Assembly: GCF_000259275.1 (NCBI RefSeq)
Contig: NC_017735.1
Coordinates: 1,240,001 to 1,304,000 of the forward strand
DNA from: Helicobacter cetorum MIT 99-5656
Lineage (GTDB): Bacteria; Campylobacterota; Campylobacteria; Campylobacterales; Helicobacteraceae
Reading direction: 5' to 3'
Length of the DNA stretch: 64,000 nt
The position numbers were made by a program, and so were the translations under genes. The notes beneath the pieces are model-generated. The model had not been told where the DNA came from. It worked only from the letters and a program-made list of their open reading frames with translations, and ran no database searches. Shown here piece after piece: positions 47,571-61,076 of this stretch (position 1 is its first letter; every line of letters starts with the position of its first letter).

Positions 47571-49622
47571 TTGAATCATTTTTTTAACCGAGAGCTTTCA
47601 TGGTTAGCCTTTAATACAAGAGTTTTAAATGAAGCTAAAGATGAGAGCTTACCTCTATTAGAACGACTAAAATTTTTAGCCATTTATAGCACTAACTTAG
47701 ATGAATTTTACATGATAAGGGTGGCTGGACTTAAGCAACTTTATGAACACAAAATCATCTCTAGAGGCACTGATAACACAACCCCTGAAGAGCAACTAGA
47801 AAAAATAGAACGCTACCTAGCGCTTGAAATTGAAGAAATGGAATTAGAATTTCAAAAAATTCAAGCTTTGCTGGCTCAAAAAAAACTTTGCGTGAGTGCT
47901 TATAACAAACTCACTCCACTCCAAAAAGCTAAGGCTAAAAATTACTTTTTAGAGCAACTCTATGCATTAGTTTTGCCTTTCAAGCTTGATTCTTCACACA
48001 CTTTTCCGCCTTTATCTAACTTGACCTTTGCGCTCTTTGCAAAAATCAAAGAGAAAAAAACTCAAAACATCTCTTACGCACTCATCAAATTACCCACCTT
48101 CACAGCTCGTTTTATAGAGCTAGAAAAGGGCTTGTTTGTGCTTGCTGAAGAAATTGTAGAAGCGCATTTACAAGATTTGTTTTTAGGGCATGAAGTCTTG
48201 GAGTGTATGGCTTTTAGAGTAACTTGTGATGCAGATATTGAAATTGCAGAAGATGAAGCTCACGATTATGTGGATTTGATGAGCGAAGGCTTAAGAAAAC
48301 GCAATCAGGGCGAAATCGTGCGCTTACAGACCCAAGGGGGTAGCCAGGAGCTTTTAAACACCTTGTTAGCATCTTTAAGAAGCTTTCAAACCCACTTTCA
48401 TGATAAGCTTAAACTCTCTGGTATGCATATTTATAAAAGTGCAACCATGCTGGGTTTAGGGGATTTATGGGAGTTAGTTAATCATAGTGATTTTAAAACG
48501 CTCAAATCGCCTAACTTCACGCCTAAGATTTTACCCCCACTTGATGAAAGCGACTTGTTTAAAGCTATAGAAGAACAGGATTTATTACTCTTTCACCCCT
48601 ATGAAAGTTTTGAACCTGTAATTGATTTGATAGAGCAAGCCACTAATGACCCAACAACCCTTTCTATCAAAATGACTCTTTATCGTGTGGGCAAGCATTC
48701 ACCCATTGTCAAAGCCTTAATTGAAGCAGCAAGTAAAATCCAAGTGAGCGTTTTAGTAGAATTAAAAGCCCGCTTTGATGAAGAAAGTAATTTACACTGG
48801 GCAAAGGCTTTAGAAAAGGCGGGGGCATTAGTGGTTTATGGCATTCTTAAACTTAAAGTGCATGCCAAAATGCTTGTTATTACCAAAAGGATAGACAATC
48901 GTTTGTGCCATTTTACCCATTTAAGCACAGGTAATTACAACCCCTTAAGCGCGAGAATTTATACTGATGTGAGTTTTTTTAGCGCTAAAAATGAAATCGC
49001 CAACGATATTATCAAGCTCTTTCATTCGCTTCTTACTAGTAGTGCAACAAGCAACACCCTAAACACTCTTTTTATGGCACCCAAACAGATTAAAAATCAA
49101 ATCATTGAGCTGATTCAAAACGAAATCAAGCACTCAAAAGAAGGCTATATCATTTTAAAAGCAAACGCTCTAGTGGATAGCGAAATCATTGAATGGCTTT
49201 ATAAAGCATCTCAAAAAGGGGTCAAAATTGATTTGATAATTAGGGGAGTTTGTTGTTTAAAGCCCCTAGTCAAAGGCTTAAGTGAGAATATTAGAGTATA
49301 TTCTATTGTAGGAAAATACCTAGAGCATGCACGCATTTATTATTTTAAACATACTAACATCTATTTTTCTAGTGCGGATTTAATGCCAAGAAATTTAGAA
49401 AGGCGTGTGGAGTTGCTCATTCCAGCCACAAGTCCAAAGATTGCAAATAAATTGTTGCGTATTTTAGAAATTCAATTAAAAGACACCATGAAACGCTACG
49501 AATTGGATTCTAAGGGTAATTACACTAGAATTTCAAACCCAAACACCCCTTTAAATTCGCAAGATTATTTTGAAGCACAAACTCTCAAAATGGGTGCTTA
49601 TTTAGATGAAGTAGAGGATTGA
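47571..49622 (+). CDS. ppk: polyphosphate kinase 1
   Basis: 683 residues from the TTG at 47571, chosen because AAAGGA lies seven bases upstream and the family N-terminus NHFFNRELSWLAFNTRVL begins there. Longer frames run into the tRNA. Ppk makes long-chain polyphosphate from ATP reversibly at the membrane. The phospho-histidine/active region is visible in VLVELKARFDEESN and LKVHAKMLVI, with LSTGNYN and, later, YFSSADLMPRNLERRVE, the phospholipase-D-like second half. It stops 3 bases before the pyrD ATG. Confidence 0.95.
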   Translation: MNHFFNRELSWLAFNTRVLNEAKDESLPLLERLKFLAIYSTNLDEFYMIRVAGLKQLYEHKIISRGTDNTTPEEQLEKIERYLALEIEEMELEFQKIQALLAQKKLCVSAYNKLTPLQKAKAKNYFLEQLYALVLPFKLDSSHTFPPLSNLTFALFAKIKEKKTQNISYALIKLPTFTARFIELEKGLFVLAEEIVEAHLQDLFLGHEVLECMAFRVTCDADIEIAEDEAHDYVDLMSEGLRKRNQGEIVRLQTQGGSQELLNTLLASLRSFQTHFHDKLKLSGMHIYKSATMLGLGDLWELVNHSDFKTLKSPNFTPKILPPLDESDLFKAIEEQDLLLFHPYESFEPVIDLIEQATNDPTTLSIKMTLYRVGKHSPIVKALIEAASKIQVSVLVELKARFDEESNLHWAKALEKAGALVVYGILKLKVHAKMLVITKRIDNRLCHFTHLSTGNYNPLSARIYTDVSFFSAKNEIANDIIKLFHSLLTSSATSNTLNTLFMAPKQIKNQIIELIQNEIKHSKEGYIILKANALVDSEIIEWLYKASQKGVKIDLIIRGVCCLKPLVKGLSENIRVYSIVGKYLEHARIYYFKHTNIYFSSADLMPRNLERRVELLIPATSPKIANKLLRILEIQLKDTMKRYELDSKGNYTRISNPNTPLNSQDYFEAQTLKMGAYLDEVED

Positions 49623-52018
<2,396 letters not shown>

Positions 52019-52033
52019 AAAGAGTCATTTGGC

Positions 52034-52936
52034 ATGCAATTTAGTTCGGCTAGTGCGTTAATTACGCCTTTTAAAAAAGATTTGAGCGTTGATGAAATCG
52101 CCTATGAAGCTCTGATTAAACGCCAAATTTATCAAGGCATGGATGCATGCGTTCCTGTAGGTACGACTGGAGAGTCCGCTACACTCACTCACAAAGAGCA
52201 TATGCGTTGCATTGAAATCGCTGTGGAAACTTGTAAAAACACCCCCACGCCCAACAATACACATATGAAAGTATTAGCTGGAGTAGGCAGTAACGCTACT
52301 AGCGAGTCTCTTTCTTTGGCACGATTTGCTCAAAAAATAGGTGCAGATGCGATTTTATGTGTGAGTCCTTATTATAATCGCCCCATTCAACAAGGTTTAT
52401 TTGAACATTATAAAACCATTGCTCAATCTGTTGAAATTCCTATAATGCTTTATGATGTGCCAAGTCGCACGGGTGTATCTATTGAAGTTTCAACCGCTCT
52501 TAGGCTCTTTAGAGAAGTTTCTAATATTAAAGCCATTAAAGAAGCTTCAGGGTCTTTAAAAAGAGTGATAGAATTGCACCACTATGAAAAGGATTTTAAA
52601 ATTTTTAGTGGCGAGGATTTGCTCAATCACTCCATTATATTTTCAGGTGGTAGTGGCGTGATTTCAGTAACCGGAAATCTAATGCCAAACTTAATTTCTA
52701 AAATGGTATCTCATGCTTTAAATAAACAATACCAAGAGGTTTTAGAAATTCAAAACAAACTTTTTGATTTGCATCAAGCGCTTTTTGCAGAAACTAATCC
52801 TATTCCTATTAAGACGGCCATGCATCTAGCTGGACTGATTAAAAACCCTAACTATAGGTTACCCTTAGTAGCTCCAAGTAAGGAAACTTTTAAACTTTTA
52901 GAAAAAACTTTACAACAATATGAGGTTATTTTATGA
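52034..52936 (+). CDS. dapA: 4-hydroxy-tetrahydrodipicolinate synthase
   Basis: 300 residues. It condenses pyruvate with aspartate semialdehyde, the first committed lysine/diaminopimelate step. The pyruvate-binding loop is [11 protein letters not shown] (about residue 45). [14 protein letters not shown] holds the catalytic Tyr, and IKAIKEASG holds the Schiff-base lysine (about residue 169). [11 protein letters not shown] is conserved near the C-terminus. Its stop overlaps the next start by four bases. Confidence 0.96.
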   Translation: MQFSSASALITPFKKDLSVDEIAYEALIKRQIYQGMDACVPVGTTGESATLTHKEHMRCIEIAVETCKNTPTPNNTHMKVLAGVGSNATSESLSLARFAQKIGADAILCVSPYYNRPIQQGLFEHYKTIAQSVEIPIMLYDVPSRTGVSIEVSTALRLFREVSNIKAIKEASGSLKRVIELHHYEKDFKIFSGEDLLNHSIIFSGGSGVISVTGNLMPNLISKMVSHALNKQYQEVLEIQNKLFDLHQALFAETNPIPIKTAMHLAGLIKNPNYRLPLVAPSKETFKLLEKTLQQYEVIL

Positions 52937-53745
52937 ATTCAAATTCTTGCAACCACACCAACCACATCAACCATATGAAAGGCAGAACACTTGTAATCAG
53001 TGGTGCTACAAGGGGTATCGGTAAGGCTATTTTATATCGTTTTGCTCAAAATGGCGTGAATATTGCTTTCACCTACAATAAGAATGTTGAAGAAGCTAAC
53101 AAAATTATAGATGACATCAAAAAGCAATATTCTGTTCAAGCAAAAGCCTATCCCCTTAATGTTTTAGAGCCTGAACAATACAGTGAGCTTTTTAAACAAA
53201 TTGATACGGATTTTGATAGGGTGGATTTCTTTATCTCTAATGCAATTATTTATGGGCGTTCGGTTGTAGGAGGGTTTGCCCCCTTTATGCGTTTAAAACC
53301 TAAGGGGTTAAATAACATCTACACCGCAACGGTCTTAGCATTTGTTGTGGGGGCACAAGAAGCAGCAAAACGCATGCAAAAGATTGGTGGTGGGGCGATT
53401 GTAAGCTTAAGCTCTACAGGAAATCTTGTTTATATGCCAAATTACGCCGGGCATGGCAATTCTAAAAACGCTGTAGAAACCATGGTAAAATACGCCGCTA
53501 CCGATTTGGGTGAATTTAATATTAGAGTCAATGCTGTTAGTGGTGGACCTATTGATACTGATGCCCTAAAGGCATTTCCAGACTACGCTGAAATCAAACA
53601 AAAAGTAGAAGAGCAATCCCCCTTAAAACGCATGGGTAACCCTAACGACTTGGCTGGAGCAGCTTATTTTCTATGCGATGAAAAGCAGAGTGGGTGGCTC
53701 ACAGGTCAAACCATTGTTGTAGATGGTGGAACCACCTTTAAGTAA
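52933..53745 (+). CDS. short-chain reductase with FabL-type enoyl-ACP reductase signature
   Basis: 270 residues. The N-terminal tail [11 protein letters not shown] precedes the Rossmann motif [11 protein letters not shown]. The active site reads YAGHGNSK, a Y-x6-K spacing as in FabI/FabL enoyl-ACP reductases rather than the Y-x3-K of ordinary dehydrogenases. [18 protein letters not shown] closely matches Bacillus FabL (VNAVSGGAIDTDALKHFP from memory). [10 protein letters not shown] ends the fold. H. pylori HP1014 is usually labelled 7-alpha-hydroxysteroid dehydrogenase; the motifs argue for trans-2-enoyl-ACP reduction in fatty-acid synthesis or a close relative. The ATG overlaps the dapA stop, with GAGG upstream. 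Substrate is unproven. Confidence 0.85.
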   Translation: MNSNSCNHTNHINHMKGRTLVISGATRGIGKAILYRFAQNGVNIAFTYNKNVEEANKIIDDIKKQYSVQAKAYPLNVLEPEQYSELFKQIDTDFDRVDFFISNAIIYGRSVVGGFAPFMRLKPKGLNNIYTATVLAFVVGAQEAAKRMQKIGGGAIVSLSSTGNLVYMPNYAGHGNSKNAVETMVKYAATDLGEFNIRVNAVSGGPIDTDALKAFPDYAEIKQKVEEQSPLKRMGNPNDLAGAAYFLCDEKQSGWLTGQTIVVDGGTTFK

Positions 53746-53754
53746 AGACTTTTC

Positions 53755-54372
53755 TTGCAAAATACTATCCATATCAACCACAGCAAAGAGTTGCAATTAG
53801 TGAAAAAATGCTTGCTCTATTATTTTTTTGCTCCTTTAAGCGGTGTCATTCTTTGTGCAGTTTTAATCGCACTCAAAGGGGCGATAGTCTTTCAAGTCTC
53901 TACGCAATTTGTGAATAAAGATTTTTTAACTTACGCTATTTTGCTCGCTCTTTTTTTATGTGTTTTAGGATTTATTGCTGGAGCGATTGGGTTTTATCAG
54001 TTAGCTAAAATTACGCATAATTTATGTTTATTTGAAAATTTTGTCTTCAGTTTTTTAGCCATTGCTCTATGCTCTCTACTAGGTTACTTTCTTCCTAATG
54101 CTAAAAATACGCTCTCATTAATAGGTAATGGTGTCTCTATTTTTTATCTATACAAGCTCTATAGAGAGTTAAGCCTTTGCACTCAAGACAAGCATTTTTT
54201 TATGGGGTTTAGATTATTGCTCTTTAGTCTTATGCTTGCTTTTTTAGGCATTTTACTCCACTCAAGCCTAAATGTTATTTTTTTAATGGTCGCTATGGTT
54301 TTGATGTGCGTGGCTCTTACTTTTTTGGGGCGTGCGTTTTTAAAATTCTCACAAGTTTCTTTTAAAGCATGA
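53755..54372 (+). CDS. integral membrane protein of unknown function (HP1015 position)
   Basis: 205 residues from a TTG at 53755 ten bases after the reductase stop, without a clear ribosome-binding site. It has about five or six membrane segments (for example YYFFAPLSGVILCAVLIALKGAIVF, AILLALFLCVLGFIAGAIGFY, LLLFSLMLAFLGILL). No recognised domain. Its stop overlaps the pgsA start by four bases, so the genes are coupled. Confidence 0.85.
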   Translation: MQNTIHINHSKELQLVKKCLLYYFFAPLSGVILCAVLIALKGAIVFQVSTQFVNKDFLTYAILLALFLCVLGFIAGAIGFYQLAKITHNLCLFENFVFSFLAIALCSLLGYFLPNAKNTLSLIGNGVSIFYLYKLYRELSLCTQDKHFFMGFRLLLFSLMLAFLGILLHSSLNVIFLMVAMVLMCVALTFLGRAFLKFSQVSFKA

Positions 54373-54908
54373 AATTTTTAAAACTTTTACCCAACTCACT
54401 GACGATTTTACGCATTATTCTAGCCTTATTTTTATTGTTCTTATTATTAAACACGCACACTTATTTCAACCACTTAAGTTTTTTTGAAATAAATATGCTC
54501 TCTTCTTGTGTTTTTTTATTTGCCGCATTTACAGATTTACTTGATGGCTATATCGCTAGAAATTATCAGGCTAAATCTCGTTTTGGAGAAATCTTTGACC
54601 CCCTAGCAGATAAAATGCTTATCTTAAGTGCCTTTTTAGGATTAGTGCATTTGGGGCGTGTGGATGCGTGGATTCCTTTTATTATTTTGGGGCGTGAGTT
54701 TTTTATTTCAGGGCTAAGGGTCTTAGCTGCTAATGAAAAAAAAGATATTCCTGTAAGCAAACTAGGCAAATACAAAACCGCTCTTCAAGTCTTAGCCATT
54801 AGCTCTTTGCTCGCTAATTTAGCTTATGCTCATGTATTTGTGGCTGTAGCTGTTTTTGCAACGATTTACTCAGGACTAGACTACACCATAAAATATTATA
54901 AATCTTAA
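54369..54908 (+). CDS. pgsA: CDP-diacylglycerol-glycerol-3-phosphate phosphatidyltransferase
   Basis: 179 residues. The CDP-alcohol phosphotransferase signature D-G-x2-A-R-x8-G-x3-D-x3-D is complete in LLDGYIARNYQAKSRFGEIF plus DPLADKML (about residues 57-82). Four to five membrane segments surround it. It makes phosphatidylglycerol phosphate for PG and cardiolipin. It is the last gene before a promoter-containing gap. Confidence 0.95.
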   Translation: MKFLKLLPNSLTILRIILALFLLFLLLNTHTYFNHLSFFEINMLSSCVFLFAAFTDLLDGYIARNYQAKSRFGEIFDPLADKMLILSAFLGLVHLGRVDAWIPFIILGREFFISGLRVLAANEKKDIPVSKLGKYKTALQVLAISSLLANLAYAHVFVAVAVFATIYSGLDYTIKYYKS

Positions 54909-54970
54909 TTTTAAAGTTTTCATCATCATCTCTTTGAGAAAGTTACCTAAATTATCATTTTATTTTTTGT

Positions 54971-54976
54971 TATAAT
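54971..54976 (+). promoter_or_regulatory. -10 box of the amino-acid permease gene
   Basis: TATAAT preceded by TTTTTTGT, 35 bases before the permease ATG. AAGGGG at 55000-55005 is the ribosome-binding site. It starts a new transcription unit after pgsA. Confidence 0.6.
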
Positions 54977-55011
54977 TCAAGCTATTTTCTCATTTTTCAA
55001 AGGGGTGTCGC

Positions 55012-56439
55012 ATGGACAATACAAACACAACGCATTCACAAAGCAAGCTTAAAAGAGACATCAAAATGCGTCATCTCTTGATGATTGCTTTTGGAGGAGC
55101 GATTGGAACAGGGCTTTTTGTAGGAACAGGAGGTAATATCGCTAGTGCAGGCCCCTTAGGCACTCTCATTGCTTATTGTTTTGGGGGACTTGTGGTGTAT
55201 TGCATCATGCTCTCTTTGGGCGAATTAGCAAGCTTTTATCCAACCACAGGAAGCTTTGGAGACTATGCGGCTAAATTCATAGGTCCTGGCACAGGCTACA
55301 TGGTCTTTTGGATGTATTGGCTTGGCTGGGTCATAACGGTTGCACTAGAATATATCGCCATAGGCATGCTTATGCAACGCTGGTTTGCTGACATTCCTAT
55401 CCATTATTGGGTTGTTGCTTGTATTCTTTTGGTTTTTTTATTAAATTTCTTTTCAGTCAAAATTTTTGCTGAAGGGGAGTTTGTTTTTAGCCTTGTTAAA
55501 GTTTTAGCGGTTATTTTTTTTATTGCCATTGGAGTTGTGGGCATTCTTTATCAAATCTATTTGAATGGGTTTAACTCTATTTTTGATAATTTTCATTTTG
55601 GCGATAAGGGCTTTTTTCCTAATGGAAGCACGGCTGTTTTTAGTGCCATGCTGGCTGTCATTTTTGCTTTTACCGGCACAGAAGTCATTGGCGTTGCTGT
55701 AGGAGAGACTAAAAATGCAAGTGAAGTTATGCCAAAAGCGATTAAAGCGACCTTATGGCGGATTGTATTTTTCTTTTTAGGCTCTGTGTTTGTGATTTCA
55801 GTCTTTTTACCCATGAATGATTCTTCTATCACACAAAGCCCTTTTGTAAGCGTTTTGGAACGCATTAATTTACCTTTTGTAGGCATGGGCATTCCCTATG
55901 TAGCTGATGTGATGAATATGGTTATTATCACAGCTATGTTCTCTACTGCAAATTCAGGACTTTATGGAGCAAGCCGTATGATTTATGGGCTATCAGAGCA
56001 AAAAATGTTTTTTAAGGCTTTTTCTAAACTCAACCAACAAGGCACCCCCACAAATGCTATGATTTTTTCCATTTTCTTTTCTCTCATAGGGCTTTTAGTT
56101 CAGTTCTACGCTAAAGAAAGCGTTGTGGAAGCCTTTATTAATGTGATTAGCTTCACGGTAATTATCGTATGGGTTAGCGTATCCATTTCACAATATGCTT
56201 TCCGCAAACAATATCTAAAAGCGGGGCATTCCCTAGATGATTTACCCTATAAAGCCCCCTTTCTACCCTTTTTACAGCTCGTAGGAATCACAGGTTGTAT
56301 CATCGGCGTGATTGGTTCTGCTATGGATAAAGAGCAACGCATTGGAATGGTTCTAACCATTATTTTTGCCATTATCTGCTACATTGGATACTATTTTACA
56401 CAAAAAGCTAATCAAAATAATAAAAAAGATTTGATATAA
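55012..56439 (+). CDS. rocE: APC-family amino-acid permease (HP1017 type)
   Basis: 475 residues with twelve predicted membrane segments. The AAT/APC signature is MRHLLMIAFGGAIGTGLFVGTGGNIASAGP (about residues 20-50), with FAFTGTEVIGVAVGETKN in helix 6. Members such as LysP, RocE and AnsP import basic amino acids or asparagine. H. pylori HP1017 carries the RocE label. Which amino acid is transported cannot be settled by sequence. Confidence 0.92.
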   Translation: MDNTNTTHSQSKLKRDIKMRHLLMIAFGGAIGTGLFVGTGGNIASAGPLGTLIAYCFGGLVVYCIMLSLGELASFYPTTGSFGDYAAKFIGPGTGYMVFWMYWLGWVITVALEYIAIGMLMQRWFADIPIHYWVVACILLVFLLNFFSVKIFAEGEFVFSLVKVLAVIFFIAIGVVGILYQIYLNGFNSIFDNFHFGDKGFFPNGSTAVFSAMLAVIFAFTGTEVIGVAVGETKNASEVMPKAIKATLWRIVFFFLGSVFVISVFLPMNDSSITQSPFVSVLERINLPFVGMGIPYVADVMNMVIITAMFSTANSGLYGASRMIYGLSEQKMFFKAFSKLNQQGTPTNAMIFSIFFSLIGLLVQFYAKESVVEAFINVISFTVIIVWVSVSISQYAFRKQYLKAGHSLDDLPYKAPFLPFLQLVGITGCIIGVIGSAMDKEQRIGMVLTIIFAIICYIGYYFTQKANQNNKKDLI

Positions 56440-56482
56440 TCTCTTTTTAAATTTTGAAATCTAGCCTTATTAAGGAAGCAAC

Positions 56483-59150
<2,668 letters not shown>

Positions 59151-59185
59151 AAATTTTATTATCAAATGCTATAAAGGAAAAATAG

Positions 59186-60082
59186 ATGAAAATCTTAATC
59201 ATTGAAGACGATTTAGCACTTGCAAGAAGCATTTCCCACAATTTACATGATTTAGGGCATACTTGCGAGATTATCTCTAGCATTTCTCAAGAAAACAAAG
59301 AGCCTTATGATGTGATTTTAGTTTCTTCTAAGGTTTGCACTCAAGGGCGTTGTGAGCATTTTGTGCGTTATAACTCTAAGCAAATTATTATCATGATGGC
59401 TTCACATGTCAATGAAGATGGCGTGAATAAGCCCATTCAAGCTGGAGCGAGAGACTATATTTTAAAACCTTTTAAAATGGACGAATTGTTGCGTAAGATT
59501 CAATACCACAAAGCCTATCAAGAAATGACCGCTCGCATTGGGTTTTATGAAAATTACTTGGATTTTATCCATGCTGAATTGCCCTTGCCTAAAGATTTCT
59601 CTTACAGACCGCCCTTTGTGATTCACACGCAATCTCAAGACCTTGCTAACGCTTATTTATTGCAATATGCTAAAGAAAAACAAATGGATTTTTCTTTCTT
59701 CTCTTTAAAAGACACGACTTGGAAAGAGTTATACAAAAATAAAGACAAATTGGAACGCCCCTTTTACATCACGCATTTAGAAGAACTCAAAAAAGATGAG
59801 CAAGTCAAGTTGCTAGAATTAGCTCTTTCATGCCCTATTGTGCTGTCTTATACCCATAAAGAACCTTTAGATTTTCCTAGAGTTGTTACCATAGAAAGCG
59901 AAAACAAACCCCTAGCCTTATTCAACAATAACGCGCAATTTCTTTCTATCCAAGAATATGAAAAAGAAGCTATCAAACATTTTTCTTGTGCATGCACTGA
60001 CACTGAGCTGGCGAGCAAGCTTGGCATTAGCCGTAAAAGCCTTTGGGAAAAACGCCGTAAATACAATTTACCCCGCAAATAA
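59186..60082 (+). CDS. atypical orphan response regulator (HP1021 type)
   Basis: 298 residues. The receiver domain retains the acidic pair (IIEDD) and the lysine (YILKPFK), but the phosphoacceptor position after strand 3 is Ser-47 (YDVILVSSK), so aspartyl phosphorylation is unlikely. The C-terminal helix-turn-helix (CTDTELASKLGISRKSLWEKRRKYNL) is Fis/NtrC-like. H. pylori HP1021 binds the replication origin and many promoters and responds to redox state. This protein has cysteines in CTQGRC and SCACTD. AAAGGA lies before the ATG, and a terminator hairpin overlaps the stop. Confidence 0.93.
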   Translation: MKILIIEDDLALARSISHNLHDLGHTCEIISSISQENKEPYDVILVSSKVCTQGRCEHFVRYNSKQIIIMMASHVNEDGVNKPIQAGARDYILKPFKMDELLRKIQYHKAYQEMTARIGFYENYLDFIHAELPLPKDFSYRPPFVIHTQSQDLANAYLLQYAKEKQMDFSFFSLKDTTWKELYKNKDKLERPFYITHLEELKKDEQVKLLELALSCPIVLSYTHKEPLDFPRVVTIESENKPLALFNNNAQFLSIQEYEKEAIKHFSCACTDTELASKLGISRKSLWEKRRKYNLPRK

Positions 60083-60101
60083 AATTTTATTTGGGGTTTT
60101 T
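60071..60101 (+). terminator. terminator of the HP1021-type regulator gene
   Basis: CAAATAAAA and TTTTATTTG form a perfect 9 bp palindrome extended by CCCC/GGGG with one unpaired G, followed by TTTTTA. The stop TAA (60080-60082) is inside the stem. Confidence 0.75.
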
Positions 60102-60158
60102 ATCCCACACACTTAAATAAAATCCCTTCTTAAAATAGTAAAAGAGTTTATTATTTGC

Positions 60159-60164
60159 TATAAT
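60159..60164 (+). promoter_or_regulatory. -10 box of the HP1022-type nuclease gene
   Basis: TATAAT preceded by TTTGC, about 25 bases before AAGGA at 60189-60193 and 36 before the possible ATC start at 60200. Confidence 0.55.
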
Positions 60165-60241
60165 AGTGAGTTTGTAAAAATAAAACACAAGGATTAGCAA
60201 TCAAACAGGCACGCTATAAATCAAGGCATTCTAGAGTCCTT

Positions 60242-61072
60242 TTGCTGGATATTGATTGTGTTATTCCTAATATTGTTAGGCGTTTGCTTTCTAACAAAAC
60301 GCTTCCTAAGAAATTCGCAACTTGTAGCCTACAAGAAGTGGGTGTAGTCTTTCTTACCACTCAAATCCTGTCTATCATGCGCAAGACTAATTGCTCTAAA
60401 ACCCTTTTCTTCATCACTAGGGGTAGGGAGAGTTTTCGTTATCAATTATGCGATTATTATAAGAAAAAACGCCGTCAATTTGATGAAGATTTTAGAACTC
60501 TTTTAAAGGCTTTAAAAATCGCTTTGGTTGAAAAATACCCTTTTAAAAAAGGGGCTAGGATTCAAGGCGAGCATTGTTTTGAATACGAAGCTGACGATAT
60601 TATCTCTTTTTATAAAAAGAAAAATCCCAAGCATTATGTGATAGCCAGCATGGATAAAGATGTCCTATACTCTAATAGTGGCTCTCATTTCAATTTGAAA
60701 ACAGAGACTTTTTTTAATGTTAGCAAAAGAGAAGCCCAGTTTTTTGCCTACTATCAATGTATTGTAGGAGATAAGGGGGATAATATTCGTGGGGTTAAGG
60801 GAGTTGGCGAGATTAATTACAGAGATTTTTTAAACGAGCAAGCCAAAGAGCATGAATTATGGGAACAAACCATACAAGCTTTCAAAATCAAAGAAAATTT
60901 GAGCGATGTGGAAGCTAAAGAAAAAGCCCTTTTAAACATGCGTCTAGTCAATATGCACCAGATGACTCATCATGGTGCTATCAAACTCTGGGAGCCTAAG
61001 TTCAAACCACAAAGAGCTTTTTTTTACAAAAGAGTAAGGCTACAAAATCCTAATTTTAAAAAGAGTTCCTAA
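60242..61072 (+). CDS. FEN-like 5'-3' exonuclease-domain protein (HP1022 type)
   Basis: 276 residues from the first canonical start (TTG at 60242). The frame is open from 60170, and the upstream codons (ATC-KQARYKSRHSRVL) look coding and sit six bases after AAGGA, so the true start may be the ATC at 60200 (see findings). Starting at 60242 would remove the first strand of the nuclease fold before the DID of LLLDID. The PIN/FEN fold shows EADDIISFYKK, ASMDKDVLYSN and GDKGDNIRGVKGVGEIN (acidic metal ligands plus helix-hairpin-helix), as in the Pol I 5' nuclease. Probably processes flap or RNA primer DNA. It is convergent with a Hof-like gene. Confidence 0.88.
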   Translation: MLDIDCVIPNIVRRLLSNKTLPKKFATCSLQEVGVVFLTTQILSIMRKTNCSKTLFFITRGRESFRYQLCDYYKKKRRQFDEDFRTLLKALKIALVEKYPFKKGARIQGEHCFEYEADDIISFYKKKNPKHYVIASMDKDVLYSNSGSHFNLKTETFFNVSKREAQFFAYYQCIVGDKGDNIRGVKGVGEINYRDFLNEQAKEHELWEQTIQAFKIKENLSDVEAKEKALLNMRLVNMHQMTHHGAIKLWEPKFKPQRAFFYKRVRLQNPNFKKSS

Positions 61073-61076
61073 ACAT

